Positions 7,750 to 17,037 of a stretch of 64,000 nucleotides of DNA are shown here, piece by piece (position 1 is the stretch's first letter; every line of letters begins with the position of its first letter). The stretch lies in assembly GCF_014700075.1 (NCBI RefSeq), contig NZ_JACXBU010000010.1, positions 1-64,000 of the forward strand. The letters run 5' to 3'. Under the pieces are notes generated by a model, which was not told the DNA's origin, made no database searches, and saw nothing but the letters and a program-made list of their open reading frames with translations. A program made the translations under genes and the position numbers. Source of the stretch: Pseudomonas sp. JM0905a (GTDB lineage Bacteria > Pseudomonadota > Gammaproteobacteria > Pseudomonadales > Pseudomonadaceae).

Positions 7750-9624
7750 TCAGCCCTCGCAGGACGGTCCGGGCGTCCAGGGGCGGGGTTCCACAGGGCT
7801 GAGCTGGGCTTCCAGCGCGGGGTTGCCGAGCACCTTGAGGTACTCGATCAGCGCCAGTCGCTCATCTGGGGAGAGGGCGCGGCCGATCACGCCGTTCTGG
7901 CGGCAGCCGTCGCGGAACTCGTGGCCACCGTTGCCATTGCCCTTGATACGGGTGTCCAGCAGGAAGCTGCCGGGGAAGGCGGTGGTCTGGAAACCGACGA
8001 ATTTCGGGTCGTACTCGAAGCTGCCGACATGGAACTGGCTGACCCGTTCGGTGACCGGGGAAAGCAGCTGGAACAGGGTGGGCACCGATCCGTTGTGCAG
8101 GAAGGGCGGGGTGGCCCAGATACCGTCCAGGGGGCGAGGCTTGTAGCCGCGCTTTTCCTGCACGCCGATGGGCAGGCCGAAGCCGTCCATACGGGCACGC
8201 TCGTCGCCGGAAATACCGGCCTGCTTGTAGGCCTGGTTCTCGACGAAGGCAGTGATGTAGGCCAGGCCCTGGGCGCTGGAAATGCTCTTGAAGTCGATCT
8301 TGTCCAGGTTGCCGTCGAACAGCTTCACATCCAGCTTGGCCAGTTGCTCGCGGGTCCAGCCCAGCTTGCTGATGTCGAAGCGGTGGTCGGCGATGTTGTC
8401 GGCGGTGGTGGAGTCGGTGCCGATTTCCTCGATGGGCACGACGCGCATGTGCCACTCGGGATCGCGGTCGGGCGCCATGCGCTTGTCCGCCGGTACCACG
8501 TGGGGGGCGTGGCAGTAGGCGCAATTCTCGGCGAAGAGGGCACGGCCCTGGCTGGCGCGGGCCATGTCGACCTTGCCGAAGACCTCTTCCGGCCAACGCG
8601 GCGGGGAGAGGTGCTTCAGGGTTTCTTCCAGGGTGTGGAGATCGCGCACGCGCACGCTGGAGGCGTAACGTTCGGCTTCCGGTACGGCGCCGCCGTCGGG
8701 CTGGAACAGGTGCAGGGTGGCGCCGACGCCCAGCGCTTCGCCGACGTTGCGTGCCATGGGTTGCATGGCCGAGGCGTTCCACTGCACCCAGTCGAACTTC
8801 CAGATGTCCCAGAGGTGCGGGTAGCTCACCGGGGCGTCGGCTACACGGTAGTTGTCGGGGCTGATGGCGTCGCCATAGACGCTGTTGGCGATGCGGCCGA
8901 AGGCGTCGGTGCGGCCGAAGCCTTCCTGGGTGGGGTAGAGCCCGCGATGGGTATCGTTCCAGGCGGTGCCGAGCAGACGGTCGAGGACTTTCTTGAAGTC
9001 GCGGCGCAGGTCGTCCTTGCCCTCGGGGTAGCGTTCACCCAGCACCTGTTCGGCGAAGCGGCTGAACTTCAGCGGGTTGTAGTAGGTGAAGGCCATGCTC
9101 ATGCCGAGCGCCTGGCCGAAGCCGCCGCCACGCAGGGTGGGCACGGTGGAGGCCAGCGAATGCAGCGCGGCGCCGCCGTCGATGCGCACGGCCTGGCCCT
9201 TGTAACGCAGCTCGCCGGTGTGGCAGGCGGCGCAGCTGATGTCGAGGTAGAAGGCGCCGGTCTTCTCGTCTTCGTGACGCGCCATGCCCACCGGCAGGTT
9301 GCCGGGATTCTGCGGTGTGGCGGTCTGTTTCGGGTCGACCAGGAAACCGAAGCGCGCCAGGTATTCCGGGCGGGCGAACTTGTCGCTGGAGAAGGGCAGT
9401 TCCAGCGCGGTGAACCATTCGTAGCGCAGGCCCTTAACCGTGGTGCCTTGCGGCGTGTAGTAGTAGGTCTGGCGCTCCTGGTCGCTCCACTGGTCCAGGT
9501 AGTGCAGCTGGTCGGGCGCCTGGTAGGTCGGGAGATTGGGGTTGGCGACGTAATAGAGGACGACCGCAAGGCCTGCGAGCAGGAGGAAAAGCACCAGCCA
9601 AAGGACACGGCGAAGCACGCGCAT
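7750..9624 (-). CDS. Membrane-anchored di-heme cytochrome c (RoxA/peroxidase-like)
   Basis: 624 residues with an N-terminal anchor (about 5-27) and two c-type heme sites, CAACH at 131-135 and CAYCH at 368-372. The size and the wide spacing of the hemes resemble the RoxA/RoxB rubber-oxygenase-like group and MauG-related di-heme enzymes more than the compact CcpA peroxidase (about 330 residues). The final third has the usual ATPPFLHNGSVPTLFQLL segment of this superfamily. Electron transfer or oxygen/peroxide activation in the periplasm is likely; the substrate is unknown. It is the first gene of a pair with the catalase-like gene. Confidence 0.85.
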   Translation of the reverse strand: MRVLRRVLWLVLFLLLAGLAVVLYYVANPNLPTYQAPDQLHYLDQWSDQERQTYYYTPQGTTVKGLRYEWFTALELPFSSDKFARPEYLARFGFLVDPKQTATPQNPGNLPVGMARHEDEKTGAFYLDISCAACHTGELRYKGQAVRIDGGAALHSLASTVPTLRGGGFGQALGMSMAFTYYNPLKFSRFAEQVLGERYPEGKDDLRRDFKKVLDRLLGTAWNDTHRGLYPTQEGFGRTDAFGRIANSVYGDAISPDNYRVADAPVSYPHLWDIWKFDWVQWNASAMQPMARNVGEALGVGATLHLFQPDGGAVPEAERYASSVRVRDLHTLEETLKHLSPPRWPEEVFGKVDMARASQGRALFAENCAYCHAPHVVPADKRMAPDRDPEWHMRVVPIEEIGTDSTTADNIADHRFDISKLGWTREQLAKLDVKLFDGNLDKIDFKSISSAQGLAYITAFVENQAYKQAGISGDERARMDGFGLPIGVQEKRGYKPRPLDGIWATPPFLHNGSVPTLFQLLSPVTERVSQFHVGSFEYDPKFVGFQTTAFPGSFLLDTRIKGNGNGGHEFRDGCRQNGVIGRALSPDERLALIEYLKVLGNPALEAQLSPVEPRPWTPGPSCEG

Positions 9625-9664
9625 CAGATACTTCCTTGTAGCTTGCTGAAAAATTCCTACCTTA

Positions 9665-9688
9665 TGCCAATCGCTATGGGTATTGGCA
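9665..9688 (-). terminator. Possible stem-loop terminator after the GNAT-C39 gene
   Basis: Seven-base arms (TGCCAAT / ATTGGCA) around a 10-base loop, followed on the minus strand within about 10 bases by a short T-run (GGAATTTTTC). It lies in the 85-base gap between the two genes. Moderate at best. Confidence 0.4.
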
Positions 9689-9709
9689 AGGTGCTACTAC
9701 GTATTTGTG

Positions 9710-10813
9710 CTAAGTCGCTCGCGGATAGAGCACGACCGCCGCGCGTTGTTTCCCCAGGCCGAAACGGCTGATGCGGTCGAACTCCCGATGGGTGACCGGA
9801 ATGTGCTGACAGTCCTGCGCACGCCTGTGCAGGCTGCGTTCGGCGTTGGGATCGTGCAGGTAGATGAAGTTGTGGTCGCAGTCGGTGACCAGTATCCAGT
9901 GGGGCGCCCGGCTGCGACTGCGGCGATGACCGTCCACCAGCACCAGGGGTTGCCCACCGGCTTCCAGCACGGGGCGCAGGTCCAACTCGTCACCGAGGTG
10001 CTGTTCGACATCGGTGTTCTCCAGGGCGGAGCAGAAGTCCTCGTGCGCCTGGCGGATCACCTCGCGCTTGCCAGCGTTGCGCACCTCGTCGAGGAACAAC
10101 GGGCCCTGGTCGCTCAGGTGCAGCCTGACCCGGTAGCCGCGTCGCCAGGCTGCCAGTGCCAGGCCGTGTGGGCTGCAGCCGCCGTGGCCGCCGGGCATAT
10201 GCACGCTGCTGGCTTCGCGCCAGAGGCGCAACTCGTCCTGGTGATTGCCGGGCACGGCACCGTCCAGGGCGCCCATGGCCATCAGCAGGCACGCCGGACC
10301 ACAGGTGAATTCGGTGGTCTGGTGGTAATAGGGCACGGGGCGCTGCAGCGCCTGCGGATGCCGGACCACGCGCTTCTCCATGCGCAGGGCTTCACGGTGG
10401 TCGGGGAAGAAGTCGTTCAGCAGCTCCAGGTGGTCGTAGCCGTTGCGCTCGAACAGGGCCACGGCGTCGCGATCGTCGGGGCACACCTCCAGCCGAAGGT
10501 AGGCGCAGTCATGCTCGCGGGCACTGGCTTCGGCCATGTCCAGCAGGCGCTGGCCGATGCCGTTGCCACGGGCGCGCGGGTCGGTAGCGACGGAGTGGAG
10601 GCGGGCGAGGGTGCTGCCCTGGCGAAACAACACCAGCGCATAGCCGAGCAATGAATGGCCATCGCCCTCGGCCACCATCAGGCAGGCATTGGCTTCGAGA
10701 ATCATCCAGCGGAACTGCTGCCGGCCGAGGCGGGCAACCTCGAAACAGCGACTCTCAAGCTCTACCAGCGCCGACAGATCGTCGAGCGTGGCCGCACGTA
10801 GAAGCAGGTTCAT
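9710..10813 (-). CDS. GNAT acetyltransferase fused to a peptidase C39-like domain
   Basis: About 367 residues in two modules. Residues 1-150 are a GNAT N-acetyltransferase fold (LLLRAATLDDLSALVELE; acetyl-CoA loop RARGNGIGQRLLD; FERNGY). Residues about 160-360 are a papain-like C39-type domain with Cys171 in FTCGPACLL, His305 in PHWILVTD and an acid in YLHDP, so the triad looks intact. ATG at 10813 starts right at the GNAT domain; a longer start at 10846 adds residues with no homology. This fusion is known in Pseudomonas annotations but its substrate is not established. In other genomes I recall a RimK-like ligase nearby; none is present here. Confidence 0.86.
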   Translation of the reverse strand: MNLLLRAATLDDLSALVELESRCFEVARLGRQQFRWMILEANACLMVAEGDGHSLLGYALVLFRQGSTLARLHSVATDPRARGNGIGQRLLDMAEASAREHDCAYLRLEVCPDDRDAVALFERNGYDHLELLNDFFPDHREALRMEKRVVRHPQALQRPVPYYHQTTEFTCGPACLLMAMGALDGAVPGNHQDELRLWREASSVHMPGGHGGCSPHGLALAAWRRGYRVRLHLSDQGPLFLDEVRNAGKREVIRQAHEDFCSALENTDVEQHLGDELDLRPVLEAGGQPLVLVDGHRRSRSRAPHWILVTDCDHNFIYLHDPNAERSLHRRAQDCQHIPVTHREFDRISRFGLGKQRAAVVLYPRAT

Positions 10814-11037
10814 GGCAGGCCCCGCAAGGCAGGGAAGGAATCGCACGAGTATTGGCCCGGATTGGAACGCTGTCGAGACGATTGCCGAGGGTGGTGGCGA
10901 GCAAAGTTCGAAGGGAAATTGTCCTTATAGAGAAACATTCCATAGCGCGCCAAAGTTCTTGCTAGCGTTACAAATAGTGCGTCCAAACTCTTGTTTTTAT
11001 TGGTAATACAAAATTTTGGCGTCAAGGAAGGTTTATT

Positions 11038-12321
11038 TTGGAAGCCATCTCCTCTGCACCGCGACGCCTCTTGCTGGTCGACCCTTGCGACCACTGTCGG
11101 CGAATCCTGCCTCACCTGGAAGAGGCGGGTTGGACCGTGTCCAGCCAGAACCTGGACCAGGCCCTGGCGGCCAGTTACGACATCGGGCTGTTGCGATTGC
11201 ACGGCGACCATCTGGAACGCGCGGAGGGGATCAAGCACCTGATCAGCCGCAGCGGCACCGAATGGATCGCCCTGATCGATCCGCTGACCGATACGGGAAC
11301 GGGCGTGGATGAGTTCATCGGCGAGTGGTTCTTCGACGCTGTGCCACTGCCGGTAGACCTGCCGCGTCTGCAAGGCCTGCTGGGTCGTGCTTTCGGTATC
11401 GCGCGCCTGCGCGGCATCGGCAATCGCCGGGGCGACCAGAACGAATTGCTGGGCCAGAGCCGGCCGTTGCGGGAACTGCGCAAGCAACTGGCGCGCCTGG
11501 GACCGTGTGAGAAGCCCGTGCTGATCCTCGGGGAAAGTGGTAGCGGCAAGGAACTGGTGGCGCGAACTCTGCACCGGATGTCGCGACGGGTGGCCGGGCC
11601 ATTCGTCAGTTTCAACTGCGGCGTGTTGCCTGAAGCGGAGACCGCCAACCTGCTGTTCGGCCACCAGGGCAAGCTGGCGTCGGCCAATGGCGGCACCCTG
11701 TTCCTCGACGCCATCCATGAGCTGCCACCTGGCCAGCAGGAACGGCTGTTGTCCTGTTTGCGCTCCAAAACCCTGCGCCATGCCGATGGCGAGGTGCTGA
11801 GCCTGAATGTTCGCGTGCTGGCTTCGACCCGCGTGGAACTGGGCGACCTGGTGGAGCGCGGGAATTTCCATCCTGGCCTGTGCCAGTGGCTCGAACAGAA
11901 TCGCTTGCAGATCACCCCGTTGCGCAAACGCCAGGGCGATATCGCCCTGTTGGCAGGGTACTTCGTCGATCTCTACAGCCTGGAGGCGGGGCGACGGCCC
12001 AGCCATTTCAGCGAGGAGGCGCTGGCAGCCATGGTCCGTCACCGCTGGCCCGGCAACGTGCGCGAGCTGGCCAGCCGGGTAAGGCGAGGCTATGCCCTGG
12101 CGGAGAATGGCCCCATCGAGGCGGATGACCTGGGACTGCAGAGCGCCCCGGTGGACGGGACCCTGCTGGGCACGCTGGAGGACTACAAGCGGCGGGCTGA
12201 ATACCAGGCGTTATGCGACGCGCTGGCTCATTACAGCAGCAACCTCAGCCATGCGGCCAAGGTGCTGGGGGTGTCGCGGCCGACGTTCTATCGGCTGCTG
12301 CACAAACATCAGTTGCTGTAG
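11038..12321 (+). CDS. Degenerate sigma-54 activator-like regulator (VpsR-like architecture)
   Basis: 427 residues: a receiver-like N-terminus (1-120, LLLVDPCDHC), an AAA+ domain with Walker A GESGSGKE at 165-172, and a Fis-type helix-turn-helix at the end (NLSHAAKVLGVSRPTFYRLL). Two features separate it from working sigma-54 activators: the segment between LFGH and GGTLFLD is only about 9 residues, so the GAFTGA loop that contacts sigma-54 is gone, and the Walker B reads FLDA (Ala225) where Glu is expected. It probably binds DNA and perhaps nucleotide without driving sigma-54 remodelling, as reported for VpsR-like regulators. The start is TTG at 11038, with AAGGAAGG 6 bases upstream. Target unknown. 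Confidence 0.85.
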   Translation: MEAISSAPRRLLLVDPCDHCRRILPHLEEAGWTVSSQNLDQALAASYDIGLLRLHGDHLERAEGIKHLISRSGTEWIALIDPLTDTGTGVDEFIGEWFFDAVPLPVDLPRLQGLLGRAFGIARLRGIGNRRGDQNELLGQSRPLRELRKQLARLGPCEKPVLILGESGSGKELVARTLHRMSRRVAGPFVSFNCGVLPEAETANLLFGHQGKLASANGGTLFLDAIHELPPGQQERLLSCLRSKTLRHADGEVLSLNVRVLASTRVELGDLVERGNFHPGLCQWLEQNRLQITPLRKRQGDIALLAGYFVDLYSLEAGRRPSHFSEEALAAMVRHRWPGNVRELASRVRRGYALAENGPIEADDLGLQSAPVDGTLLGTLEDYKRRAEYQALCDALAHYSSNLSHAAKVLGVSRPTFYRLLHKHQLL

Positions 12322-12352
12322 TGGCGATTGCCGCCGCCCCTGCAACGGTCGC

Positions 12353-12949
12353 TTACATGCCGTTGGCGAAGGCCGGGATGCTCATGTCGATGGCTTCGCG
12401 GACCGGCTTCAGGGCTTGGGCGTAACGAGCCAGGATGTCCAGGTCGTAGTCCATGCGGGCGCGGATGCGCTGGTCGTCTTCGCTGACCGGCTCGACTTCG
12501 TTCAGCACTTTCTCGACGCCGCGAATGATCAGGTGCTCCGGCAGGTAGCAGAGGCGGCAGTTCTTGTAGCTGGAAGCGCGCAGTTCACTGATGGGATAGC
12601 CGCCGCCGATGCCGGAGGACACACCCACCAGCAGACCCGGCTTGTGCGCCAGCTCTGCCTTGCTGGCATAGATGAAGAAGTTCTTGATGGCCGGGCAGGC
12701 CATACCGTTCCACTCGGGGGCGATCACCACCACCGCATCGGCGTCACGCAGTTGCTGCTGGTATCCGCTCCATGGGCCGGTGTCTTCGGCCGGCCACAGG
12801 GGCAGCGGGCCCTGGCCGAGGTCGATGATTCTGCAGGAGCTGGGGCTGGCCGTGTCGAGTTCGATCAGGCGCTGGCGGATGAAACGGGCAACCTTGCCCG
12901 ACTGACTGTTGGCGCGGCTGGAGCCGGCGATCAGGACGATGTTCAGCAT
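12353..12949 (-). CDS. NADPH-dependent FMN reductase
   Basis: A 198-residue flavodoxin-fold reductase of the FMN_red family. The phosphate-binding loop GSSRANSQSGKVAR follows the first strand (MLNIVLIAG), and the flavin-contact segment VIAPEWNGMACPAIKNFF is typical. Expected to reduce FMN or quinone-like compounds with NAD(P)H in the cytoplasm. It is convergent with the regulator gene upstream in the map, leaving 31 bases between stops. No operon partner is obvious. Confidence 0.92.
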   Translation of the reverse strand: MLNIVLIAGSSRANSQSGKVARFIRQRLIELDTASPSSCRIIDLGQGPLPLWPAEDTGPWSGYQQQLRDADAVVVIAPEWNGMACPAIKNFFIYASKAELAHKPGLLVGVSSGIGGGYPISELRASSYKNCRLCYLPEHLIIRGVEKVLNEVEPVSEDDQRIRARMDYDLDILARYAQALKPVREAIDMSIPAFANGM

Positions 12950-13090
12950 CTAGGAGTTCCTTGTTCAGACCGGGGAGCAGGCTAGCCGGCGGTTTGCGAG
13001 CCGGCAAGCGAATGCACGCCAGGGTGAGACACGGATGGCGCCAGGGCGGTGTTTGAGGGTGGGTTGAGTGCCCGTTGTGAGTTCGTCGGG

Positions 13091-13124
13091 GCAGGACTGC
13101 GTCCTGCTTTGCGATTGAAATCGC
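13091..13124. repeat. Two adjacent small palindromes (degenerate REP-like)
   Basis: 13091-13107 is a 7-base-arm repeat (GCAGGAC-TGC-GTCCTGC), and 13111-13124 is GCGATT-GA-AATCGC followed by CCCCCAC. The second resembles half of a worn REP unit of the type seen at 1714-1745. Confidence 0.6.
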
Positions 13125-13164
13125 CCCCACAGAAGCGGATGAGCAGCCCCCTGCACGGACAGCC

Positions 13165-13185
13165 CCCTCTCCCTCTGGGAGAGGG
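13165..13185. repeat. CCCTCTCCC / GGGAGAGGG palindrome
   Basis: Perfect 9-base arms around TCT, followed by TTGGGGTGAGGG. This sequence type is a common dispersed palindrome in gammaproteobacterial intergenic regions. Confidence 0.75.
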
Positions 13186-13217
13186 TTGGGGTGAGGGAAA
13201 TTGGGAGCGACCGCGCC

Positions 13218-13243
13218 GGTGGATGTAAACAGCGACATCCACC
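13218..13243. repeat. GGTGGATGT / ACATCCACC palindrome
   Basis: Perfect 9-base arms around an 8-base loop, 22 bases from the chemoreceptor stop codon. Similar GTGGATG-type hairpins recur in Pseudomonas genomes. It could also help end the chemoreceptor transcript. Confidence 0.7.
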
Positions 13244-13265
13244 CTACGCAATGCCCGCGCCCGAC

Positions 13266-15410
13266 CTAGACGCGGAACTGATCCATCAACCCCTGCTGGT
13301 GGTTGGCCAGGCGGTTCAGGGCCTGGCTGACCTGGGCGGATTCTTCGGCCTGGCCGGAGAGGGATTCGGTGACGTCGCGGATCGCCGCCACGTTGCGGTT
13401 GATCTCCTCGGCCACCGCGCTCTGCTCTTCGGCGGCGCTGGCGATCTGCAGGTTCATGTCGGTGATCACCGTCACCGCCTCGCCGATGCGCTGCAGGGCG
13501 GCCACCGCCTGCTCCACCTGCTCGACACTGCCCTGGGCCTGGCGGTGGCTGCTGTGCATCGAGCCGACCACCTCGCGGGTGCCGTGCTGCAGGCCTTCGA
13601 TCACCTGGCGGATTTCCTCCACCGAATCCTGGGTGCGCTTGGCCAGGTTGCGCACCTCGTCGGCCACCACCGCGAAGCCGCGCCCGGCCTCACCGGCCCG
13701 CGCCGCCTCGATGGCGGCGTTGAGCGCCAGCAGGTTGGTCTGCTCGGCGATGGCGCGGATCACTTCCAGCACCGAGCCGATCTGCTCGCTGCTGTTGGCC
13801 AGCGCCTGCACCTCTTCCATGGCCGCGCTCATTTCGCTGGCCAGCTGCTCGATGGCGCTGGTGGTGCGCCCGATCACCCCGAGGCCTTCCCGGGTGGCAT
13901 GGTCGGCGCCACGGGCGGCTTCGGCGGCCTGGGCGGCGCTGCGGGCGACGTCCTGGGCGGTGGCGCTCATCTCGTTGGAGGCGGTGGCCACCTGGTCGAC
14001 TTCGCGGTACTGCTGCTGCATGCCCGCGCTGGTCTGGCTGGCCACGGCGGCGGACTGGTCGGCGGTGCCGCGGGCGTCCTGCACCGAGCGTTTCACGTCG
14101 GCGATGATCGGCTGCAGCTTGTCGAGGAAGCGGTTGAACCAGCCGGCCAGCTCGCCCAGCTCGTCCTGGCGGGCGTAGTCCAGGCGGCGGGTCAGGTCGC
14201 CCTCACCGCTGGCGATGTCTTTCAGCATGCTGGCCACACCGAGGATCGGCCGGGTCACGCCCCGGGCGGTAAGCCACACCAGCAGCAGGCCGGTGACACC
14301 GGCGACGAGGCCAATCAGCAGGCCGACGAGGTTGGCGGTGTGGTTCTGCGAATCGAGTTTGGCGTCCAGCTCCAATGCAGGCGCGAGCAGGACCTTTTCC
14401 GGTACTTCCAGCAGTACGCTCCAGGGCGCGGCGGTGGGGATCGGTTTGAATGGTTGCATCACCCGCAGCATGCCGTTGTGCAGGAGCTCCACGGTTTTGC
14501 CGGCCTGGAGGTTGCCGGCCAGTTCACTGGCGTTTTCGCCAAAAGCCTTTTCCAGCTTTGCACTGAGCAGGCTGGCGTCGCGGCTGTGGCCGGCGAGCAG
14601 GCCGGCCGGGCTGAGGATGCTGACGTGGCCGTTGCCGTCATACAGCTCGCGGTTACCGGACATGCTCAGCTGCTGGAGGCTTTCCAGGCTGATGTCCAGG
14701 CCCATGACGCCGACGGTCTTGCCGTTGAGTTGCAGCGGGAAGGCGATGCTGGTCATCAGCACCTGGCGGTCGCCGACGTTATCGAAGTAGGGGTCCAGCA
14801 CGCAGGCCTGGCCGGTTTTCATCGGGCAGGTGTACCAGGCATTGTAGGGTGCGCCGCTAGGGCCGGTGCTGCTGTCGGCGAGCAGCTCCTCGGTCATGGA
14901 TTCCGACTCCAGTTTGCCGGGGGTGGGTTGGGCCCAATAAAGGGAGAAGCGGCCTTTGTCGTTGCTGCCAAGCTCGGCCTGGTCGACGAAGAGCTCGTCC
15001 TTGCCGTCCAGGGCGTTGGGTTCGAAGACCAGGTAGAGGCCGAGGATTTCCGGATTGGCTTCCAGGCTGGTGCGGACCTGGCGGGTCAGGTCTTCACGCA
15101 GGTCGAAGGCGTCGAGGAAGCGCTTTTCCGCCTGTTCCTTGAGGAACAGCACCTGGCGCGAGAAGCCCTTGCCGTACTGGTAGTTGTCCATGAAATAGCG
15201 CTGGATGCGGATCGCCTGCAGCTCCGCGCGGGCCTGCAGGCGCAGGCGTGCGCTCTGGTCGAGCATCCGGCTGCTGTCGGCCTTCACCAGGCTGGCGCTG
15301 CGCTCGGACTGATACAGGGACGAACCGACCAGCAGGGTCACGATGGCCAGCAGGCAGAGGCCGGCGAGCAGGGTGATTTTCCACTGGATGGACAGGCGAT
15401 TGAACGGCAT
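13266..15410 (-). CDS. tlpQ: Methyl-accepting chemotaxis protein, TlpQ-like
   Basis: 714-residue chemoreceptor: membrane helix (about 11-32), large periplasmic Cache-type sensor (to about 365) with the [21 protein letters not shown] segment, second membrane helix, HAMP, and a complete signalling domain with the conserved tip [35 protein letters not shown] at 15410 with AAGGAAG upstream is clear; the reading frame stays open far upstream but that part is spurious. Its place beside an antiporter-family gene and nuoN matches the P. aeruginosa TlpQ locus, and TlpQ senses histamine and polyamines. The ligand is therefore inferred from synteny and length, not read from residues. Confidence 0.9.
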   Translation of the reverse strand: MPFNRLSIQWKITLLAGLCLLAIVTLLVGSSLYQSERSASLVKADSSRMLDQSARLRLQARAELQAIRIQRYFMDNYQYGKGFSRQVLFLKEQAEKRFLDAFDLREDLTRQVRTSLEANPEILGLYLVFEPNALDGKDELFVDQAELGSNDKGRFSLYWAQPTPGKLESESMTEELLADSSTGPSGAPYNAWYTCPMKTGQACVLDPYFDNVGDRQVLMTSIAFPLQLNGKTVGVMGLDISLESLQQLSMSGNRELYDGNGHVSILSPAGLLAGHSRDASLLSAKLEKAFGENASELAGNLQAGKTVELLHNGMLRVMQPFKPIPTAAPWSVLLEVPEKVLLAPALELDAKLDSQNHTANLVGLLIGLVAGVTGLLLVWLTARGVTRPILGVASMLKDIASGEGDLTRRLDYARQDELGELAGWFNRFLDKLQPIIADVKRSVQDARGTADQSAAVASQTSAGMQQQYREVDQVATASNEMSATAQDVARSAAQAAEAARGADHATREGLGVIGRTTSAIEQLASEMSAAMEEVQALANSSEQIGSVLEVIRAIAEQTNLLALNAAIEAARAGEAGRGFAVVADEVRNLAKRTQDSVEEIRQVIEGLQHGTREVVGSMHSSHRQAQGSVEQVEQAVAALQRIGEAVTVITDMNLQIASAAEEQSAVAEEINRNVAAIRDVTESLSGQAEESAQVSQALNRLANHQQGLMDQFRV

Positions 15411-15641
15411 TGGGACTTCCTTCTGTCTCTTCGGAACTTCATTCGTTGTCGGCACGGACGGCAATTTCTTGACGCGAAGACGACGAATAGCCGTGCGGAA
15501 TGCACGAGGGCGCAATTTGCAGGCAAGAATTATGCACACTACGCCCAATATTCCGAACGCTTTTGACAGTCGCCCCCGGTTTGGGCAAAGTGCGCGCTTT
15601 TTTTTCGCGGCCGGCATGGCCTGGAAAGCTGAGGAGAGGCG

Positions 15642-16961
15642 ATGAATGCGGTAGTGGCGGCGGTGGGGATCATGCTGGTCCTCAGCCTGTGCCGGGTGCA
15701 TGTGGTGGTGGCCCTGATCATTGGCGCACTGGTGGGTGGCCTGGTCGGCGGCCTGGGAATCGAAGGATCTCTCGCAGCCTTCAACAAAGGGCTGGGTGGC
15801 GGCGCCACCGTGGCGCTCTCCTACGCGCTGCTGGGCGCATTCGCCGTGGCCATCGCGCGTTCCGGCCTGGCTCATGCGCTGGCGGACAAGGCCCTGGCAC
15901 TGGTGGGGCGCCAGGAAGCAAACGGCGGCAATGCACTGAAATGGCTGCTGGTCGCCCTGCTGCTGTGCGTGGCGATTTCCTCGCAGAACATCCTGCCGAT
16001 CCACATCGCCTTCATCCCGTTGCTGGTTCCCCCTCTTTTATATGTGCTGACGCGGCTGTCCATCGACCGCCGGTTGATCGCCTGCGTGATCACCTTCGGC
16101 CTGATCACGCCCTACATGTTCCTGCCGGTAGGCTTCGGCAACATCTTCCTGAACGAAATCCTGCTGGCGAATGTGGTGAAAAGTGGCGTCGACGTTACCG
16201 GTGTGAATGTCACCGAGGCGATGTTGATACCGGCGCTGGGCATGGTTGCCGGCCTGTTCATCGCAGTGTTCGTCAGCTATCGCGGCAAGCGCACCTATGA
16301 CCTGGAGCGCATCGCCCAGGCCGAGCAGGTGAGCGTCGCCTACAACCCGATGAGCCTCGGCGTGGCGGGCGTGGCCATCCTGGTGGCGTTCGTGGTGCAG
16401 CTCTGGCTGGACTCGATGATCATCGGTGCGTTGCTGGGCTTCGTGATCTTCTCGTTGTCGGGCGTGGTGCGCTGGAAGGAAGCGGACGACCTGTTCACCG
16501 AGGGCATGAAGATGATGGCCATGATCGGCTTCATCATGATCGCCGCGTCGGGCTTCGCCGAGGTGATGCGCGAGACCGGCCAGGTGGCGACCCTGGTGGA
16601 TGCCTCGGCCGGCTGGATCGGCCACAGCAAGCCGCTGGGCGCGTTGCTGATGCTGCTGGTGGGCCTGCTGGTGACCATGGGCATCGGTTCGTCCTTCTCT
16701 ACCGTGCCGATCATCGCGGCGATCTTCGTGCCGCTGTGCGTGCAGCTGGGCTTCAGCCCGCTGGCGATCGTCAGCATCGTCGGCACCGCCGGTGCGCTGG
16801 GCGATGCCGGCTCTCCCGCGTCCGACTCCACCCTCGGCCCGACCGCAGGCCTGAACGTGGATGGCCAGCACAACCATATCTGGGACACCGTGGTGCCCAC
16901 TTTCCTGCATTACAACCTGCCGCTGCTGGCCTTCGGCTGGGTTGCGGCGATGGTGCTTTAG
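15642..16961 (+). CDS. Na+/H+ antiporter-family (YuiF/NhaC-like) transporter
   Basis: A 439-residue inner-membrane protein with about 11-12 hydrophobic segments. Conserved patches include [45 protein letters not shown], and near the end [21 protein letters not shown], all typical of the Na+/H+ antiporter/organic-acid or amino-acid permease family. ATG is preceded by GAGGAGAGG. It is divergent from the TlpQ-like receptor with 231 bases between, as in P. aeruginosa, so a transporter for the same class of nitrogen compound is a reasonable guess. The substrate is not known. Confidence 0.88.
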   Translation: MNAVVAAVGIMLVLSLCRVHVVVALIIGALVGGLVGGLGIEGSLAAFNKGLGGGATVALSYALLGAFAVAIARSGLAHALADKALALVGRQEANGGNALKWLLVALLLCVAISSQNILPIHIAFIPLLVPPLLYVLTRLSIDRRLIACVITFGLITPYMFLPVGFGNIFLNEILLANVVKSGVDVTGVNVTEAMLIPALGMVAGLFIAVFVSYRGKRTYDLERIAQAEQVSVAYNPMSLGVAGVAILVAFVVQLWLDSMIIGALLGFVIFSLSGVVRWKEADDLFTEGMKMMAMIGFIMIAASGFAEVMRETGQVATLVDASAGWIGHSKPLGALLMLLVGLLVTMGIGSSFSTVPIIAAIFVPLCVQLGFSPLAIVSIVGTAGALGDAGSPASDSTLGPTAGLNVDGQHNHIWDTVVPTFLHYNLPLLAFGWVAAMVL

Positions 16962-17007
16962 GGCACGTCAGCACGGGCGTTTGCTTGATCATTTCGACCC
17001 AGTAGAG

Positions 17008-17037
17008 GCGGGGTTGCCGAGAAATCGGCAACCCCGC
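17008..17037 (+). terminator. Stem-loop behind the antiporter gene
   Basis: Perfect 13-base arms (GCGGGGTTGCCGA) closed by a GAAA tetraloop, about 47 bases past the stop. The T-run afterwards is poor (TGTGCTTTCT), so it may act as a 3' stabilising hairpin as much as a terminator. Confidence 0.7.

Larger units (their letters stand above)
12950..13265. other. Intergenic region with a palindrome cluster
   Basis: 316 bases between the FMN reductase start and the chemoreceptor stop. No gene is supported. The right half carries four different inverted repeats within 155 bases (listed separately), so this looks like a landing place for small repeats. The reductase promoter must lie in the left half. 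Confidence 0.7.

Noticed and set aside
12950-13265. Possible CRISPR because of several repeats
   Set aside because: The repeats differ from each other, are palindromic, and are not evenly spaced.
15411-16004. Upstream extension of the TlpQ-like chemoreceptor to 912 codons
   Set aside because: The extension lies opposite the antiporter gene; the ATG at 15410 has a proper ribosome binding site and begins a normal receptor N-terminus.
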